A stretch of DNA of 64,000 nucleotides, taken from positions 271,179,503 through 271,243,502 of the forward strand of contig NC_064622.1 of assembly GCF_023898315.1 (NCBI RefSeq), written 5' to 3'. The translations under genes and the position numbers were made by a program. Positions 33,436 through 43,839 of the stretch are shown here, one piece after another. The stretch's first letter is position 1. Each line of letters opens with the position of its first letter. Source of the DNA: Schistocerca nitens. Taxonomy: Eukaryota > Arthropoda > Insecta > Orthoptera > Acrididae. The notes below the pieces were generated by a model. That model made no database searches. It was given only the letters and a program-made list of their open reading frames with translations, and was not told the origin of the DNA.

Positions 33436-34095
33436 GCGCTTACCTGTGATCTTGCTGTGTTATCTTGACAAATAGGTTCCGGCAGTTTCCTTACTCTACA
33501 TTAATTATTTTTTGGTGTTACGATTTTTTTCCTGTTAATGTACGTTGTAAAAATTAAAAAGCATAAGATCCGATGAAGGCAGTATAACTCTGTCGAAAGC
33601 GGTCATCCAAGAAAATGCTTTTCTAGCGATCTTGGCTTCTGCCGCTTTCTTCAGTTATCTTCTTTTTTGTTTCCTATGCAAGTTGTCGTCAATTAGGTCA
33701 GGCCTGTGTCCGTTGGTTGACGCGATAAATTTTGTTGTATCCGGCGCTGCTTTCAAATTTTCTTTGGAGACAATGTAAAATTGAGTGGGAGGATATATGT
33801 TTGTGTGTTACTGGGTGCTGTGAGCAAGAAAGTATTACCGTACCTGTAATTGTAGTCTTTCAATGAATTTTGAAACAAAGTGTCTGAGTATTGATGTCCT
33901 GTGAACACTAGCAATATAGTGCTATTCATATACATTCCTGCGATACTGATGTCAAATTGTTGTGGAATCCGAGAACACGTTCTGAGTTCGAAGATAATTT
34001 TCTATATCGAACAGAAAGAACTTCACCATGCTAGTAAGAATACATTTCGAAAACATCGATCAAGCTGGGGCTCTTCTCGTGTGTAATCCTGAAAG
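33436..34095. other. AT-rich stretch with a hammerhead-like motif
   Basis: No gene recognised. At 33570-33598 (+) a CCGATGA word, a 5-bp hairpin GGCAG/CTGTC and GAAA occur in the order of a hammerhead ribozyme core; the surrounding 33480-33660 may be a Penelope-like terminal repeat. Confidence 0.4.
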
Positions 34096-34099
34096 ATAT

Positions 34100-34530
34100 A
34101 CATTAAAGCACTGAGGAGGATATGATATTTCTTTGCTTCCGAAAGGCATTTGACCTGGTCCTATTTGAACGTTTTTAACGAAAATACAGTCATAGAAAAC
34201 AAAATTTTTCCTAGCACGGACGTAGCATGCTATTACGATTTCACAGACATTAAGAGAATGTGTACGCAACTTCGGGCGTTCCCGAGGAAAGTGTGTTGTA
34301 AAAGTTGCTTTTCACGTTGCATGTTAGTCACCTGGTAGACAATGCTAACAGTAAACTATGACTGTCTGCAGGGGCACGCAGATATTAAGTGGTGGAAAGG
34401 TTTGCATCTTTCTTAAAATGCACAGAAATATAAAACTGTGCACTTCTGAAAAGGCAGAAAAGTAATATTCCATGACTGCCGTATCAATGAGTCAATCACA
34501 CAAACGACTTGGAGCAGAAGATATTTTTTT
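34100..34530 (+). pseudogene. Degraded LINE reverse transcriptase fragment
   Basis: DMIFLCFRKAFDLVLFERF matches the DFRKAFDxVPH motif, followed in other frames by GVPEESVL...LLFTLHVSHLVDN (GVPQGSVLGPLLF equivalent). No catalytic FADD is readable. Old relic. Confidence 0.6.
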
Positions 34531-34532
34531 AT

Positions 34533-34780
34533 TCATCAGTCTTCTGTCTGGTTTCCTGCGCCAACCTCTTCATTTGAAAGTAGCATTTGCAACCTACGTC
34601 CATATTTATTTGTCGGATATACTTCCTCTACATACTTAAGTAGCACCATCCCTCAAACGTTTCGTTTCTCTTCTTTTCAGGTTTTTCCACTGTACATGAT
34701 TCACTAGCTTACAATGTTGTGTTCCGAACGTACATTCTCAGTAATTTCTACCTCACATTAGATTGTATGGATATGAAATG
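34533..34780 (-). mobile_element. LINE 3' region fragment (family H)
   Basis: TCTTCTGTCTGGTTTCCTGCGCCAACCTC onward matches, with divergence, the region downstream of RT in the LINE at 56.1-57.3 kb and 46.2-47.0 kb. Antisense; no ORF left. Confidence 0.5.
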
Positions 34781-34841
34781 AAGGCTCTGTCGTAACGCGG
34801 GTGATAGAGTTTGGTTTATAGACAGGACGCTGAAAAAAAAT

Positions 34842-35040
34842 GTTCATGTATGTGTAAACAGCTAAGGGACCAAACTGCTGACGTCATCGGTCCCTAGACG
34901 TACACACTAGTTAAACTAACTTATGCTAAGAACAACATAGACACCCATGCGCGATAGAGGACTCAAACCTCCGGCGGGAGGGGCCGCGCAATCCGTAACA
35001 TGGCGCCTCTAACCGCGTGGCCACTCCGCGCAGCAGGCAG
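34842..35040 (-). mobile_element. tRNA-derived SINE (family I)
   Basis: A third SINE type. On the minus strand, GCGCGGAGTGGCCACGCGGTTAGAGGCGCC carries the A-box region, GAGGTTTGAGTCCTC the B box, and the body ends CAGCAGTTTGGTCCCTTAGC. The insert may be flanked by an imperfect GCTGAAAAAA/GCTGAGAAAA repeat. Confidence 0.75.
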
Positions 35041-35077
35041 AATGCTGAGAAAATGCAGTCAATCTACATTTATGTGA

Positions 35078-35245
35078 CACATCTGCATCCACATCTACAC
35101 TCCACAAGCCACCGGTGTGTGGCGGAGAGTACTTCTGGTATCACCAGCTGCTCCTCCTTTCTCTGTTACATGACGCGTGGGAAGATTGATTGTCGGTTGA
35201 ACTGTTCCGTCCACCCAGTTTCTTCGAAGCAGTAAAAGTTTTCAG
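35078..35245 (-). mobile_element. LINE 3' end fragment
   Basis: CATCTGCATCCACATCTACACTCCACAAGCCACC is the 3' tail and end of the same family as 13.1-16.0 kb, truncated after about 160 bp. Confidence 0.75.
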
Positions 35246-36080
35246 AGAGGTGATTAAACTGAGGTAATTAAATAAAGTGGCATGTACGAAACACATGAAA
35301 AACAACAAGATGACAATACATCATTTGACGATGTTTTGTAAACGATTCTGTTATCATACTGGGTCGCGCTTCAGAAAGAAAGTGCTGTGTTCAATACAGA
35401 ACGCCGAATGTGATTATTAGCATTTTTCTCGTACCACCATCTTTTAAGACAGAACATCGGAGTCTGTGTCGGGTGCTGAAGACGGACAAGCTCATTTCTT
35501 GAAGACCAATGACCTAATCATTCTCAGCATAGCTTGCATGAAAAATTACTATAAGATACATTAAATTACCGTTGATGTATCTCAAGGTCGCTTTGTTTTC
35601 TGTTCAATGGGAAATTAATGAGTGAACACGTTGGGTGTTCGGTCATTCCGTCTCCCACCGATTCCTAGGCGACTACGCTGTTTCAGCTATTGAATATTCT
35701 GAAAAATAGTGAATAAATACATATATACATATCCAAGATCGAGGAAAGCAAATTATTCTTTAAATGACAACGATAAAGTAAATAACATACTGAAGTTTAA
35801 CCCTAGTTAAGGCTAGCGGAAAGTTATATACGCGACAAACACTTACGTAATATGTCTACTCTGCAGCGCAGATCGAAGACCAGACAGAAGTAATCGACCG
35901 CTCGAGAAACACTTGAGTATCAGCTTCCTTTCTGTTTTTGACATCGAATACTTGTAATGGTATCTTTGATGGAATATCTGCGTTTTTACAATATCGATTT
36001 GAATGAACTTTATGATTACTTAATTAAAGAAAGGAGGTGCACATATGCACCAGAGGTAGTCTCTACGCTTGACATCAATA
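35246..36080. other. AT-rich stretch, nothing recognised
   Basis: No repeat family or ORF of note. Confidence 0.4.
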
Positions 36081-36084
36081 AGAA

Positions 36085-36554
36085 AAAAAATATGTTTTAT
36101 AAAGAAACGCCTAAAAGTGAACCTCCGTATTAGCTCTGATTTCTCCGATTTTCTCGTTGTGATCATTTTGCCAGTTCTTGTACACGATTTTTCGCGGAAC
36201 GTACAATTTCGGAAATTAAATAGTAAACCTCTCGGCGGCGCACAACATCTCTTTTGTAGCGTCTGCTACTGGAGTTTGTTGATCATATCCGTAATGCACT
36301 CTTGCCGACTTAACATGCAACGAGCTCCTCTTTTTGGTTCTTGTCTACCTCTTCTATTAGTGCAACCTGATAAGAGTCGCAGACTCATAAGTAATACTCA
36401 ATAATAGGTATTACAGGTAGTTTGTAAGCCACCTCTTTCGTAAATGAATCACATTACCTTAAGATTCTTTCTGGGACTCTCAGCCTGGAATCTGCTTTTC
36501 TCATGGTTTATGTGGTTATTTCAGTTTAGGTTGATGCTGACAGTTGCTCCCAAG
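36085..36554 (-). mobile_element. LINE fragment left of mariner
   Basis: Antisense C-terminal RT region, decayed (frames include LVYKLPVIPIIEYY-type VRPILEYCSSVW equivalents). Its last ~163 bp (36393-36554) are repeated after the mariner at 37890-38052. Confidence 0.7.
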
Positions 36555-37889
36555 TACGAGGGTCACTCCAAAAGAAATGCACACTATTTTTTTTAATCAA
36601 TGTTTTATTCTACACGTTTGAAAGTTTCGTAGTGTGTAGATACATCCTTTAGGAACAATATTTTCATTTCTCCACAATTTTCATCCCTCTTAACTGCCTT
36701 ACGCCATCTGGGAACCAGCGCCTGTATACCCGCACGGTAAAATTCTGGACCAACCTGTTGGAGCCACTGTTTGGCAGCGTGCACAAGGGAGTAATCATCT
36801 TCAAACCTTGTTCCCCGAAGAGAGTCTTTCAGTTTCCCAAAGAGATGATAGTCACATGGAGCCAGGTCAGGACTGTAAGGCGGGTGTTTCAGTGTTGTCC
36901 ATCCGAGTTTTGTGATCGCTTCCGAGGTTTTTTGACTGACATGTGTCCGTGCATTGTCGCGCAACAGCAAAACATCCTGCTTTTGTCGATGTGGTCGAAC
37001 AAGACTCAGTCGAGCTTGAAGTTTCTTCAGTGTCGTCACATATGCATCAGAATTTATGGTGGTTCCACTTGACATGATGTCCATAAGGAAGAGTCCTTCG
37101 GAATTGAAAATCACCGTAGCCATAACTTTTCCAGCAGAAGGTGTAGTTTTAAATTTTTTTCTTGGTGAATTTCCATTATGCGACTCCATTGATTGCCTCG
37201 TCGTCTCTGGTGAAAAATGATGGAGTCATGTTTCATCACCTGCCACAATTCTTCCAAGAAATTCATCTCCACCATTCTCGTACTGTTCCAAAAGTTCGCT
37301 GCATACCGTTTTTCTTGTTTCTTTGTGATCCACTGTCAACATCCTGCGAACCCACCTGGCACAAACCTTTTTTAACGCCAACACTTACAGTATTCTGCAA
37401 ACACTTCCTTACCCTATCCCAGCGTAGCGTGACAATTCGTTCACTGTCATGCGTCTGTCAGCAGTGACCAATTCGTTAACTCTCTGTACATTGTCTGGAG
37501 TGTGTGCAGTACGAGTCCTGCCGCTGCGAGGACAATCCTCAGTATTGCCATGCCCGCTTTCATCACGTAACCTGCTTGCCCACCGACTAACTGTACTGCG
37601 ATCGACAGCAGCATCTCCATACTGCTTTTTCAACCTCTTGAGGATGTTTCCCAATGTCTCGTTTTCACAGCACAGGAATCCTATGACAGCACGTTGCTTC
37701 TGACGAACGTCAAGTGTAGCAGCCATCATGAAGACATGCTGTGACGGCGCCACTCACGGGAACAGTTTGAACTAAGTTTGAAAACAAGCGGGAAGGATGT
37801 ATCTACACACTGTGTAACTTTGACACATGTAGAATGAAAACTGTATTTTTACAAAAATAGTGTGCATTTCTTTTGGAGTGATCCTCGTA
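36555..37889 (-). mobile_element. Mariner element with good ends
   Basis: 1335 bp. Inverted ends CGAGGGTCACTCCAAAAGAA and the complement of TTCTTTTGGAGTGATCCTCG, each next to TA. Length is standard for mariner. It sits between two copies of a ~163-bp LINE segment. Confidence 0.93.
36605..37726 (-). pseudogene. Mariner DD34D transposase, interrupted
   Basis: Start ATG at 37726 (MAATLDVRQKQRAVIGFLC). The N-terminal helix-turn-helix segment (LKKQYGDAAVDRSTVSRWASRL) and GRTRTAHTPDNVQRVNEL read openly for about 100 codons to a stop near 37409. The middle, including the first catalytic Asp region, is broken. From 37189 to 36605 the frame is open again: VMATVIFNSEG, LLLRDNARTHVSQKT (second Asp) and HPPYSPDLAPCDYHLFG (third Asp), with exactly 34 residues between, then LVPRWRKAVKRDENC. 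Two open halves separated by a short damaged middle. Confidence 0.9.
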
Positions 37890-38075
37890 ATACTCAATAA
37901 TAGGTAGTACAAGTAGTTTGTAAGCCACCTCTTTCGTGAATGAATAACATTTCCTTGAGATTCTTTCTATGACTCTCAGCCTGGAATCTGCTTTTCTCAA
38001 AGTTTATGTGGTTATTTCATTTTGGGTCGATGCTGACAGTTGCTCCCAAGTATCTTACGAGAGTTTACAATGATT
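37890..38075 (-). mobile_element. LINE fragment right of mariner
   Basis: Starts again at the AATACTCAATAATAGGTA point already present at 36393, and continues about 20 bp past the point where the left copy is interrupted. Confidence 0.75.
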
Positions 38076-38398
38076 TCTCACCAATAAATTTACTTTAGTA
38101 TATCTGTGTATAAATATTTGTAAACTCATTTAAAGAGCCAGCAGGTCAATTAGCGGATGATTATCACGATTATTATTTTTTTTATTTGTTTAGTTATTTA
38201 TTTAATTTATTGTTATCCGTGATAGGAAACATCAAAGAGCTAATTAAATTATTTAGGGTTACGATTACGATGCCCTTCTTCGAAAAGAAAGTTGGCTGGC
38301 ATTAATTATTATAGTCGGTAAGATTATGTCAGAGTTTTGCAACTGACTGGACATCTAACTTAAATTATTAATTTGAATTTTTGTGGAACTAAGTCTTT

Positions 38399-38600
38399 CA
38401 AAAATGGTTCAAATGGCTCTGAGCACTATGCGACTTAACGTCTGAGGTCATCAGTCGCCTAGAACTTAGAACTAATTAAACCTAACTAACCTAAGGACAT
38501 CACACACATCCATGCCCGAGGCAGGATTCGAACCTGCGACCGTTGCTGTCGCTTGGTTCCAGACTGTAGCGCCCAGAACCGCACGGCCACTCCGGCCGGC
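38399..38600 (-). mobile_element. tRNA-derived SINE (family A)
   Basis: Full length; 12-bp direct repeat AACTAAGTCTTT at 38387-38398 and 38601-38612 in otherwise unclassified AT-rich DNA. Confidence 0.94.
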
Positions 38601-38612
38601 AACTAAGTCTTT

Positions 38613-39320
38613 GCTAGTTATACTTTAAGCTCACAAAAAATGAAGAGTATGGTTGCAGATGCGACGGCAGTCTCCGTTGGTCTCTTGGCTCTGTCCTCAT
38701 CAGCTCACGAAGTTCACGGTCGCCTGTAAGAAAACTTATAACGCCGGAGAGAAACAGAGGATCCTGTAGGTAGAGCTACGATAGGTCCGCTAAATATCGC
38801 TACTATGATCTAGTTGTTAACGTAGATTAGATACAGATCTTCGGTGGAATTCGGCGTTCAGTGAGCTAATCGTATAAGCATATTTCGTACAGAAATGACT
38901 TCAGCAATAAATGATACCTCATATCCACATAAGCTAACGCATAGAAAAGGAAATAAGGTCCATACGTACATTTAAATCACTTGAAATGTATTCAGCAAAT
39001 AAAACAGCTGTTTTCTTCAAAAACTTCTTAGAATACAGTCTCTTTATATTGAATTAGAATGCTTGAAACTATCATTAAGGGCGATTAATAATGCCTTTCT
39101 CCCCTCATATTCCTAAAACATCCATACTAGTCAAGGTCTCGATCAGTATGAGTTCTGATCCATCGCACACGGTAATACAATAGTCAAAGATTTTTTTTTT
39201 CCTTTTTTGGCTGAATACAGCTGAGAAGTTCATGTAAACATTTCTTCATACAGTAATTTTCCTTTTTCCTTCGTACCATCATACTTTGTAGTAAAGCACT
39301 GCATATTCTTCGCCTATACA
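38613..39320. other. AT-rich stretch, nothing recognised
   Basis: No repeat or coding feature identified. Confidence 0.4.
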
Positions 39321-39324
39321 TGCG

Positions 39325-39740
39325 CAAAGGTCATGTTTATTCAAGTTCAGGACCACCTACCAGTCCCTTCACCAATCATTAATCATCTGCAGGTCTTCCC
39401 GGAGTTCGTTAACATTTTCTGCTGTTGCTACCTTCTTAAAGACCACCACATCAACAGCGAACAGCCTCATGCTGCTTCCGTCGCCATCTAATAGATCGTT
39501 TATACGTATTTTAAACAGTGACGGACCTATTACACTTCCTTCGAGTACTCCTGAAATTACTTTACATCTGTTGATATCGTTCCATAACGGCGACAAGTTG
39601 ACTTCTGTCTGCAGCGAAGCCTTGTATCCATTCATAAATGAAGTGCAATAAGCGGTAAGCTCGTAATAAGCTCACTAAACGACAGTGCGGAGCTGCATCG
39701 AGTGCCTGCGTGAATCCAGCAACACCGCATCAACCTGGGC
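39325..39740 (-). pseudogene. LINE reverse transcriptase core fragment
   Basis: Minus-strand peptide around the active site: CKVISGVLEGSVIGPSLFKIRINDLLDGDGSSMRLFAVDVVVFKKV. The GVPQGS motif is changed to GVLEGS and the catalytic FADD to FAVD. It continues to ELREDLQMINDW; the upstream part is frameshifted. Same family as 13.1-16.0 kb. Confidence 0.8.
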
Positions 39741-40169
39741 ACCGACGCCCCAGTAACGCATTCACCACGCAGTGTGTGTAGGGTGCACTTAAGGCCTCGG
39801 GTGATTATGTCATGTTTTGGGGGTGTTTCACTTACCACAACTTGGACCCACACGTGCCAGTTACCGTAAACATGACTCACTGTGTTAATTTAAACGTTCT
39901 CGGTTACCGGTTGTTTGCCTTTATTCTACATCTTCATGAACTTTGGGAAAAATGAAATTTTGAAGAGGATACAATATCAATGTACCCGTTTTCAGGTAGT
40001 ACTTGCTGCTCCGTATCTGCTGGATAAAATGTGTAAAATACTTAACATGAGCAACCGTGTGGCTATCTAGGAGACGTAATCGGATATTTCACAAGATATG
40101 TGGGAAAGCTGACAGCACCGACGATTGCTCTTAAAGGGCGGCCTTCCTTATGAACTTTTGCGAGCCTTA

Positions 40170-41240
40170 TGTTCTCGGAAATAGAAAAATGAGGAGCTGT
40201 TGGATGATCAACAGTTTGGGTTTAGGAAAGGTAAACGCACGAGAAACGTAGTTCTGACATTGCGGTTGATAACTGAAGAAAGACAGAAGAAAAATCAAGA
40301 CACATATAAGGATGGAAAAAGCGTTCGACACTGTAAAATGGTGCAAGGTATTCTAAATTCTGACATGTAAGCTGTAGGCTGGTTCAAATGGCTCTGAGCA
40401 CTATGGGACTCAACTGCTGAGGTCATTAGTCCCCTAGAACTTAGAACTAGTTAAACCTAACTAACCTAAAGGACATCACAAACATCCATGCCCGAGGCAG
40501 GATTCGAACCTGCGACCGTAGCGGTCTTGCGGTTCCAGACTGCAGCGCCTTTAACCGCACGGCCACTTCGGCCGGCTAAGCTGTAGGGAAAGACGGGTAG
40601 TATATAATATGTATAAGAACCAAAAGGGAACCATGAGACTAGAGGACCAAGATCGATGTGCACAGATTAAAAAGGGTGTAAGACGGAGATTTAGCATTTC
40701 GCCCTATAGTTCAATCTATATATCGGAGAAGGTGTGACGAAGAAAAAAAAAGGCTTAAAAGTGGGATTAAAATTCAAGGTGAAAGGATATCAGTTGTAAG
40801 ATTCGTAGATTATATTGCTATCCTCAGTGAAACCGAAGAAGAAATACAGAATCTGTTGATAGGAATGAACATTCTAACAAGTACAGAATATGGACTGAGA
40901 GTGAATCGAAGAAAAGCGGAAGTAATGAGAAGCAGGGGAATCGAGAACAGCGAGAAACTTAACACCGGGATTAGTGAACACGTAGTAGACGGTTTTAAGG
41001 AATTCTACTAGCTAGGCAGCTAAATAACCCATGACGGACGCAGCAAGGTGGACATAATAAGCAAACTAGTACAGGCAAAAAGAGCATTCCTGTCCAAGAG
41101 AAGTCTACTAGCATCAATCATAGACCTTAATTTGAGGAAGAAATTGCTGAGAATGTTCTTTTGAAGCGCAGCGTTGTGTTGTAGTGAGACATGGACCGTG
41201 GGAAGACCAGGACGGAATATAATTGAAGTATTTGAGATGT
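40170..41240 (+). pseudogene. LINE reverse transcriptase relic (family H)
   Basis: FGFRKGK.TRNVVL (NQHGFRK equivalent), TYKDGKSVRH-type remnant of the DLEKAFD motif, then after a SINE the frames read KAVGKDG (broken), GLKVGLKFKVKGYQL in decayed form, VRFVDYIAILSETEEEIQNLL (FADD equivalent FVDY), EYGLRVNRRKAEVMRS, SKLVQAKRAFLSKRSLL. This RT type, with short FADDxAxL and kINxKKTK blocks, differs from the TAGATG-tailed LINE and recurs antisense at 56.1-57.3 kb. Confidence 0.72.
40379..40576 (-). mobile_element. tRNA-derived SINE (family A) inside LINE relic
   Basis: 11-bp direct repeat TAAGCTGTAGG at 40368-40378 and 40577-40587; interrupts the RT relic between the AFD-like and FADD-like blocks. 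Confidence 0.94.
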
Positions 41241-41339
41241 GGTGTTACAGAATGTAAGGTGTCAGGCAAATCAAACTCCTTCCATGAAAACCCTGACATG
41301 ACAGCAAATCCGGCAGTATGTCACATAGCTCCAAATAAA

Positions 41340-42400
41340 TCCTGACATTAAATTAACCAAAGTAATACGATCAAAGAGTGAGCAAATGGAATACCACAGA
41401 CTAACACAAGAACGCCTAAATGCATATCATACCTTCCCACCATGAAACAGACGCAGTTCCAAGGGGAGAAACGAGAACAGAAACCGAGAGCAGAATCGTG
41501 TAGACTAGGAGGCCCTACGATAAGGGACGGACACCCACGTCGCCAGCTGACCGCCAAAGCCAACCCCCAGCCCATGTTAAAAGATAGAGCCCTCCAGAGA
41601 AACAGTATAGATCTTATGATAACACTAAAAGGGCCACACCAGCTGCAAGTTTTACCGTGAGACTTTTTCGCGTCTCTGTTACGTTGCAAACGTTAAAAAC
41701 ATTGCCCCACCACGAAAAGTATAACGTTTCTCATTGGACAGACAGAATTTTGTAGGCGGAGCTTAAGGTTAACATTGAGACCCTGATTGGTCAGTTGAAA
41801 ACACAGCCAGATAGCTTTTTTTAAACCAACTTCGGTAAATTGTAGTAAGGAGAAGTTAGGAGAGTTGCTTCCGAGACGGCGAGATGTGAGGAGCTGCGCC
41901 TCCCGCCAGCCCCTGACGCTGCCTAAACACTGACAAGGCAATGAACGCACGCGATGCCGCATTTTTGAGCGCATAAGGCTTCACTCAGAACTGCAGAAGT
42001 CTCATCTGTTACATCCCCTTTTTACGTAATACTAGTGTCGATTGTCAATTAAATCTCATGGTATTCACATTTGCTACGTGAAGTTAAAATCTGAAACGCG
42101 ATGATTTTTCTGTTATATAATTATTGAGAAGCCATATCAGCCACAGCAATTTACAACAAGTTAAATAAGTAATTAAAGATAATTGAGGGTCACTTTAGAC
42201 CATTTTGATAGTTTTCTTTTTTATGAAACTTAACTTAAATCTAGATTATAGATGTGATATGGCATAGGTCATCCTTCGATCCATTGTAGAGCTTGGAAGC
42301 CCATTCAGGGAATATTTGTTCACATTATTGTTGAACGCAGTTGGTTTTTATCATCCTGAATTAAAATATTTCCTTTTATCAATAGTGCAATTTATAAACA
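41340..42400. other. Unclassified stretch with CCAAT-like boxes
   Basis: Two ATTGG words (41734 and 41788) precede a moderately GC-rich segment at 41870-41970. No ORF with a motif. Could be part of an unrecognised retroelement 5' region or single-copy DNA. Confidence 0.3.
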
Positions 42401-42415
42401 ATGTTTTGTGAGTAG

Positions 42416-42822
42416 AATAAAATTTCCAATGGTAAACTTAACTGTTTTTTCGACGTCAGCTCCACTGCACTCCCTGTAAAAGAATCTTAATACTAACTAA
42501 ATTTAGTGGAAGGGGTTCAAGGCTTTCCTATAGCACTGTAACGTCGGAAGAAAACGCAATAGGACCTACCAATCTGGCAGAATTATTACAACAAATTACG
42601 GAAACCATGACAAGGAAAAATAAAGAAATAGCGAACCAAATTAAAATTCAGAATGCAGAAACGACGAAACAAATTGCAGAAACCACGAGACAAATGCGTG
42701 AGATTAAAGAACAAAACAAAAAAATTCAGTTACACCTAAGTCATAATGAAGACGAGGCAAAAGAATCTCGAGAAGAGATAGGAAATTTAATAAGGTCACA
42801 ATCAATTGAGAACAGACATTGA
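42416..42822 (+). CDS. Coiled-coil ORF, function unknown
   Basis: The frame is open from after a TAG at about 42413 to a TGA ending at 42822; the first ATG in its best part is at 42607. From TNLAELLQQITETM onward the peptide is charged, heptad-like and partly repetitive (TTKQIAETTRQMREIKEQN), predicting a long coiled coil. Such segments occur in gag-type proteins of insect LTR retrotransposons, and the continuation to 42960 shows similar codons in broken frames. No zinc knuckle, protease or RT follows. It may be a gag remnant or a host exon; I cannot decide. Confidence 0.35.
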
Positions 42823-43338
42823 CAAGGTACAAGCGGATGTACAAACATTGCGTAATGACATTCAGGACGAGATCAAAACATTATGTAACAACACCCAGGG
42901 AGGAGTCAAGAAACTAGAGAAACTGATAAACGTAATTACTAGACAATCTTTACTCCAGTGGAGTTGACCCACAGTCCGCTTCGAATGGCCGATGCTGTTT
43001 CCCTATCTGCTTTATCCCTTCATTATAGGGCGATTGTACATGTGTGTCTTTGTATTTCGTAATATACTTGGTAATGACACATAGTTGCTAAGGCGTTTTT
43101 ATGTTAAAGACATTTCATGCTTAGCACGCATGGTTTTCGACACTAATTTTTTAGTTACTGTAGCGGGGCTTCGCCCTCTTACTATAATATTTAAATGTAA
43201 AAAAAATTTTATTCCTTGGCTTTGTAGTTTGTTCTCAGGTAAATTGTTTTAATGTTGCCATACCAATAGATAGGTTGTCCATTTGTAAGACGGCTTTCAG
43301 TCACATTTTGTTTATACGTATATTTGCTCTAAATAATT

Positions 43339-43460
43339 TTGAGACAGTTTGTCTCTCGCGCCTGCGCTTGCGCTTGCGCTCGCGCATGCGCTTGGCCGCT
43401 GCCGAGCCTCGCCTCGGAACTGCTCGCGACGCCTAGTTTCCGTGCCGCTCACAGATGGTC
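43339..43460. other. CpG-rich block with GCGCTT repeats
   Basis: GCGCTTGCGCTTGCGCTCGC hexamer-like repeats followed by a palindromic GCGCATGCGC (43381-43390), the NRF-1-type motif. Promoter-like composition, no gene identified downstream. Confidence 0.4.
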
Positions 43461-43639
43461 CTTATTTCTGGCCGGCGTAGCTTCGTCTACGTTCGCCTTA
43501 ATGGTTTTAATTTTGACAGACATAACCTTATGATTATGCGTCTTTATTGTTTTAGTTTTTAATCTGTGACATGGCCAGTGTTTGGCTCTCAAAATAATTT
43601 AATTTTTTGTAAGTAACACGATTTCTTTATTATTCAATC

Positions 43640-43760
43640 ATTAGACTGATGATGCATTTCAGTGAGTAATATATGTCCGTATGTGGTTTAACTTATAGGT
43701 TCTGAAGAAGATTCCATTACTGGAATCGAAACCTAGGTAAACGAGTAAAAATTACCTTGC
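43640..43760 (+). repeat. Possible Penelope-like terminal repeat
   Basis: Contains CTGAAGA (43702-43708), a perfect 6-bp hairpin GATTCC/GGAATC (43710-43727) and GAAACC, the hammerhead order. No coding part of such an element is adjacent. Confidence 0.45.
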
Positions 43761-43839
43761 AACTGAAGGCTGTAGAAATTGTTTATTTCTATACATATAC
43801 GGTTGCTGACGTGCTGCATTATGTTAAAGATTTGTACAT

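Noticed and set aside
36555-37889. Mariner as a fully functional copy
   Set aside because: Ends and length are good, but the middle of the transposase including the first catalytic Asp region is broken by stops and frame changes.
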